NCBI RefSeq assembly: GCF_001553035.1
Contig: NZ_KQ959948.1
Coordinates: 1 to 33,475 of the forward strand
Direction of reading: 5' to 3'
From: Gemella haemolysans
GTDB lineage: Bacteria; Bacillota; Bacilli; Staphylococcales; Gemellaceae
Length of the DNA stretch: 33,475 nt
Below the pieces are notes generated by a model that worked only from the letters and a program-made list of their open reading frames with translations, had not been told where the DNA came from and ran no database searches. The position numbers and the translations under genes are program-made. Position 1 is the first letter of the stretch; every line of letters begins with the position of its first letter. Of the stretch, positions 32,613 to 33,475 are shown piece after piece.

Positions 32613-33283
32613 TGATTATTAACAAAAACTGGCAGAGAAAAATAGAAATAGAAGATAATATTATATATACATTAGTTTTTGAAAATAAAAAATATTATCG
32701 AGAAAATATAATTGAATTAATCAATCAACATAAAGGTAACGAAGGGAGTTACATTTTGTCAAATGATAATAAGGAAATATCATTTGACAAAAATAGTTAT
32801 ATTATTACAGATATATTTAATATAGACGTTAATAGTAAAAGAGTACTAACCAAAATATATAACTCATTACTTAAAGAAATAGTAGAAGATATTTCGAGTT
32901 ATAATGAATTATCAACAAATATTAGAGTATATTTTGAAAAATTAATATTTAATAGTTCTTTAGAAATTGATCAAAGTGAAGAGATAGATATGTCGTCGTT
33001 ATTAAAATTAGGAGATTTTAGAGTTCATGTTGAAAATGATGATATTTTAGAAAAATTTTTAAAATTTTTAAAAGTATTAACAGAACTATGTGGTTGTAAA
33101 ATTATTTTTGTAGTAGGACTTCATAACGTTTTCACTCAAGATGAAATAATAGAAATTTATAAAGAAGTATGTTTGAATAAAATAAATATCATAAATATAG
33201 AGTATCAACAATTTAATAATTTATCTACAAAAAATTATAGAGAAATAGTTTATATATTTGATAAAGATAATTGCGAAATATAG
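32609..33283 (+). CDS. csn2: Csn2
   Basis: 224 residues, the length of the short Csn2 subfamily of type II-A systems. Csn2 forms a tetrameric ring that slides on double-stranded DNA ends and is needed for spacer capture. The protein lacks strong motifs, but position (last gene after cas2), length and pattern (KIIFVVGLHNVFTQDEI near the C-terminus) agree. It defines the locus as II-A. No truncation is seen. Confidence 0.9.
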   Translation: MMIINKNWQRKIEIEDNIIYTLVFENKKYYRENIIELINQHKGNEGSYILSNDNKEISFDKNSYIITDIFNIDVNSKRVLTKIYNSLLKEIVEDISSYNELSTNIRVYFEKLIFNSSLEIDQSEEIDMSSLLKLGDFRVHVENDDILEKFLKFLKVLTELCGCKIIFVVGLHNVFTQDEIIEIYKEVCLNKINIINIEYQQFNNLSTKNYREIVYIFDKDNCEI

Positions 33284-33285
33284 TA

Positions 33286-33314
33286 TTGCATTTTTGTGAA
33301 AATACTTGTATAAT
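33286..33314 (+). promoter_or_regulatory. tracrRNA promoter
   Basis: TTGCAT (33286-33291) and TATAAT (33309-33314) are 17 bases apart, directly after the csn2 stop. The start would be near 33,320, at the first bases of the anti-repeat. Confidence 0.8.
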
Positions 33315-33318
33315 ATAG

Positions 33319-33402
33319 GTAGATTCAAAATTTACATTCAAGTTCAAATAAAGATTTTATCTAAATTGCCTTCGGGCTGGATCGGTGTCGGTCCATTTTT
33401 TT
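33319..33402 (+). ncRNA. tracrRNA
   Basis: The anti-repeat GTAGATTCAAAATTTACAT (33319-33337) pairs with the repeat, with one base missing relative to a perfect complement. After a bulge, TCAAAT (33344-33349) pairs with the repeat start GTTTGA. The nexus stem AGAT/ATCT (33352-33362), a GCC-TTCG-GGC hairpin (33368-33377) and a seven-pair terminator TGGATCG/CGGTCCA (33378-33395) with T7 follow. This is the complete plan of a II-A tracrRNA: it pairs with pre-crRNA, allows RNase III cutting and binds Cas9. It lies on the + strand between csn2 and the array. Confidence 0.92.
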
Positions 33403-33444
33403 ATACCCAAATTCAAAATTTTTTTCTCCAAATCTCAATTTGAG
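33403..33444 (+). promoter_or_regulatory. CRISPR leader end with ATTTGAG anchor
   Basis: Only 42 bases lie between the tracrRNA terminator and the first repeat. The last seven, ATTTGAG (33438-33444), are the leader-anchoring motif at which type II-A adaptation inserts spacers. No convincing promoter for the array is visible here. Confidence 0.8.
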
Positions 33445-33475
33445 GTTTGAGAGATATGTAAATTTTGAATTCTAC
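33445..33475 (+). CRISPR. First repeat of the CRISPR array, cut by window edge
   Basis: 31 bases starting GTTTGAGAGATATGTAAATT, of the II-A repeat type (GTTTTAGAG...), expected total about 36. The identity rests on its position after ATTTGAG, the upstream tracrRNA with a matching anti-repeat, and the cas genes. The second repeat and spacers are outside the window. The array runs to the right. Confidence 0.88.

Noticed and set aside
33408-33427. AAATTCAAAATTTTTTT in the leader as another anti-repeat copy
   Set aside because: Only about 12 bases resemble the anti-repeat and the sequence is simple A/T; no promoter or pairing extension follows.
1-33475. tRNA or rRNA genes
   Set aside because: No cloverleaf-like or rRNA sequence seen on either strand on reading through.

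Overview
The window (about one third G+C, strong AGGAGG-type ribosome-binding sites, genes nearly all on the + strand) comes from a low-GC Firmicute. Gemella or a relative is possible, but the sequence alone does not settle the genus. Two blocks lie side by side: most of a prophage (1 to about 30,320) and the 3' part of a type II-A CRISPR-Cas locus (about 30,325 to 33,475).

The prophage is an HK97-capsid siphovirus seen from its mid-early genes to its right end. A cut-off DNA methyltransferase, small early genes, a YopX-like protein and a DUF1492/ArpU-like late activator (1-3800) are followed by an AT-rich non-coding stretch, a terminator, an HNH nuclease and a probable cos region. Then come TerS, TerL, portal, ClpP-like protease, capsid, head-tail joining genes, major tail protein, gpG/gpG-T frameshift chaperones, tape measure, Dit and a 1745-residue tail-tip protein ending in an S74 chaperone. 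Accessory tail genes, a holin and a CHAP endolysin close the late region (to 25,502). No integrase, repressor or replication genes are present; they must lie left of the window.

Between endolysin and prophage end is an accessory operon with its own promoter, in which a 16-bp perfect palindrome overlaps the -35 box and spacer. It encodes three unrecognised small proteins, a SNF2-like helicase, an IbrA-like PP-loop protein and an IbrB-like ParB-domain protein. A separate 59-aa gene follows.

The CRISPR part begins in mid-gene. The open frame that starts after the prophage edge is the C-terminal quarter of Cas9, entered inside the RuvC-III motif: the host would be expected to read HHAKDAYLN, but the window reads VNAKDAYLN. 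Intact cas1, cas2 and csn2, a tracrRNA gene, a leader ending in ATTTGAG and the first 31 nt of the array follow. The simplest reading is that the phage integrated into cas9, splitting it and disabling interference while leaving the rest of the locus whole.

The most striking element is a putative small RNA gene in the prophage, about 170 bp from the cas9 junction (30,126-30,183). It has an extended -10 promoter, 21 nt exactly complementary to the CRISPR repeat, and a strong terminator. It matches the repeat better than the host tracrRNA does (which has a 1-nt deletion) and lacks the rest of the tracrRNA scaffold. I infer a phage RNA decoy that competes with tracrRNA for crRNA, possibly acting before integration breaks cas9.
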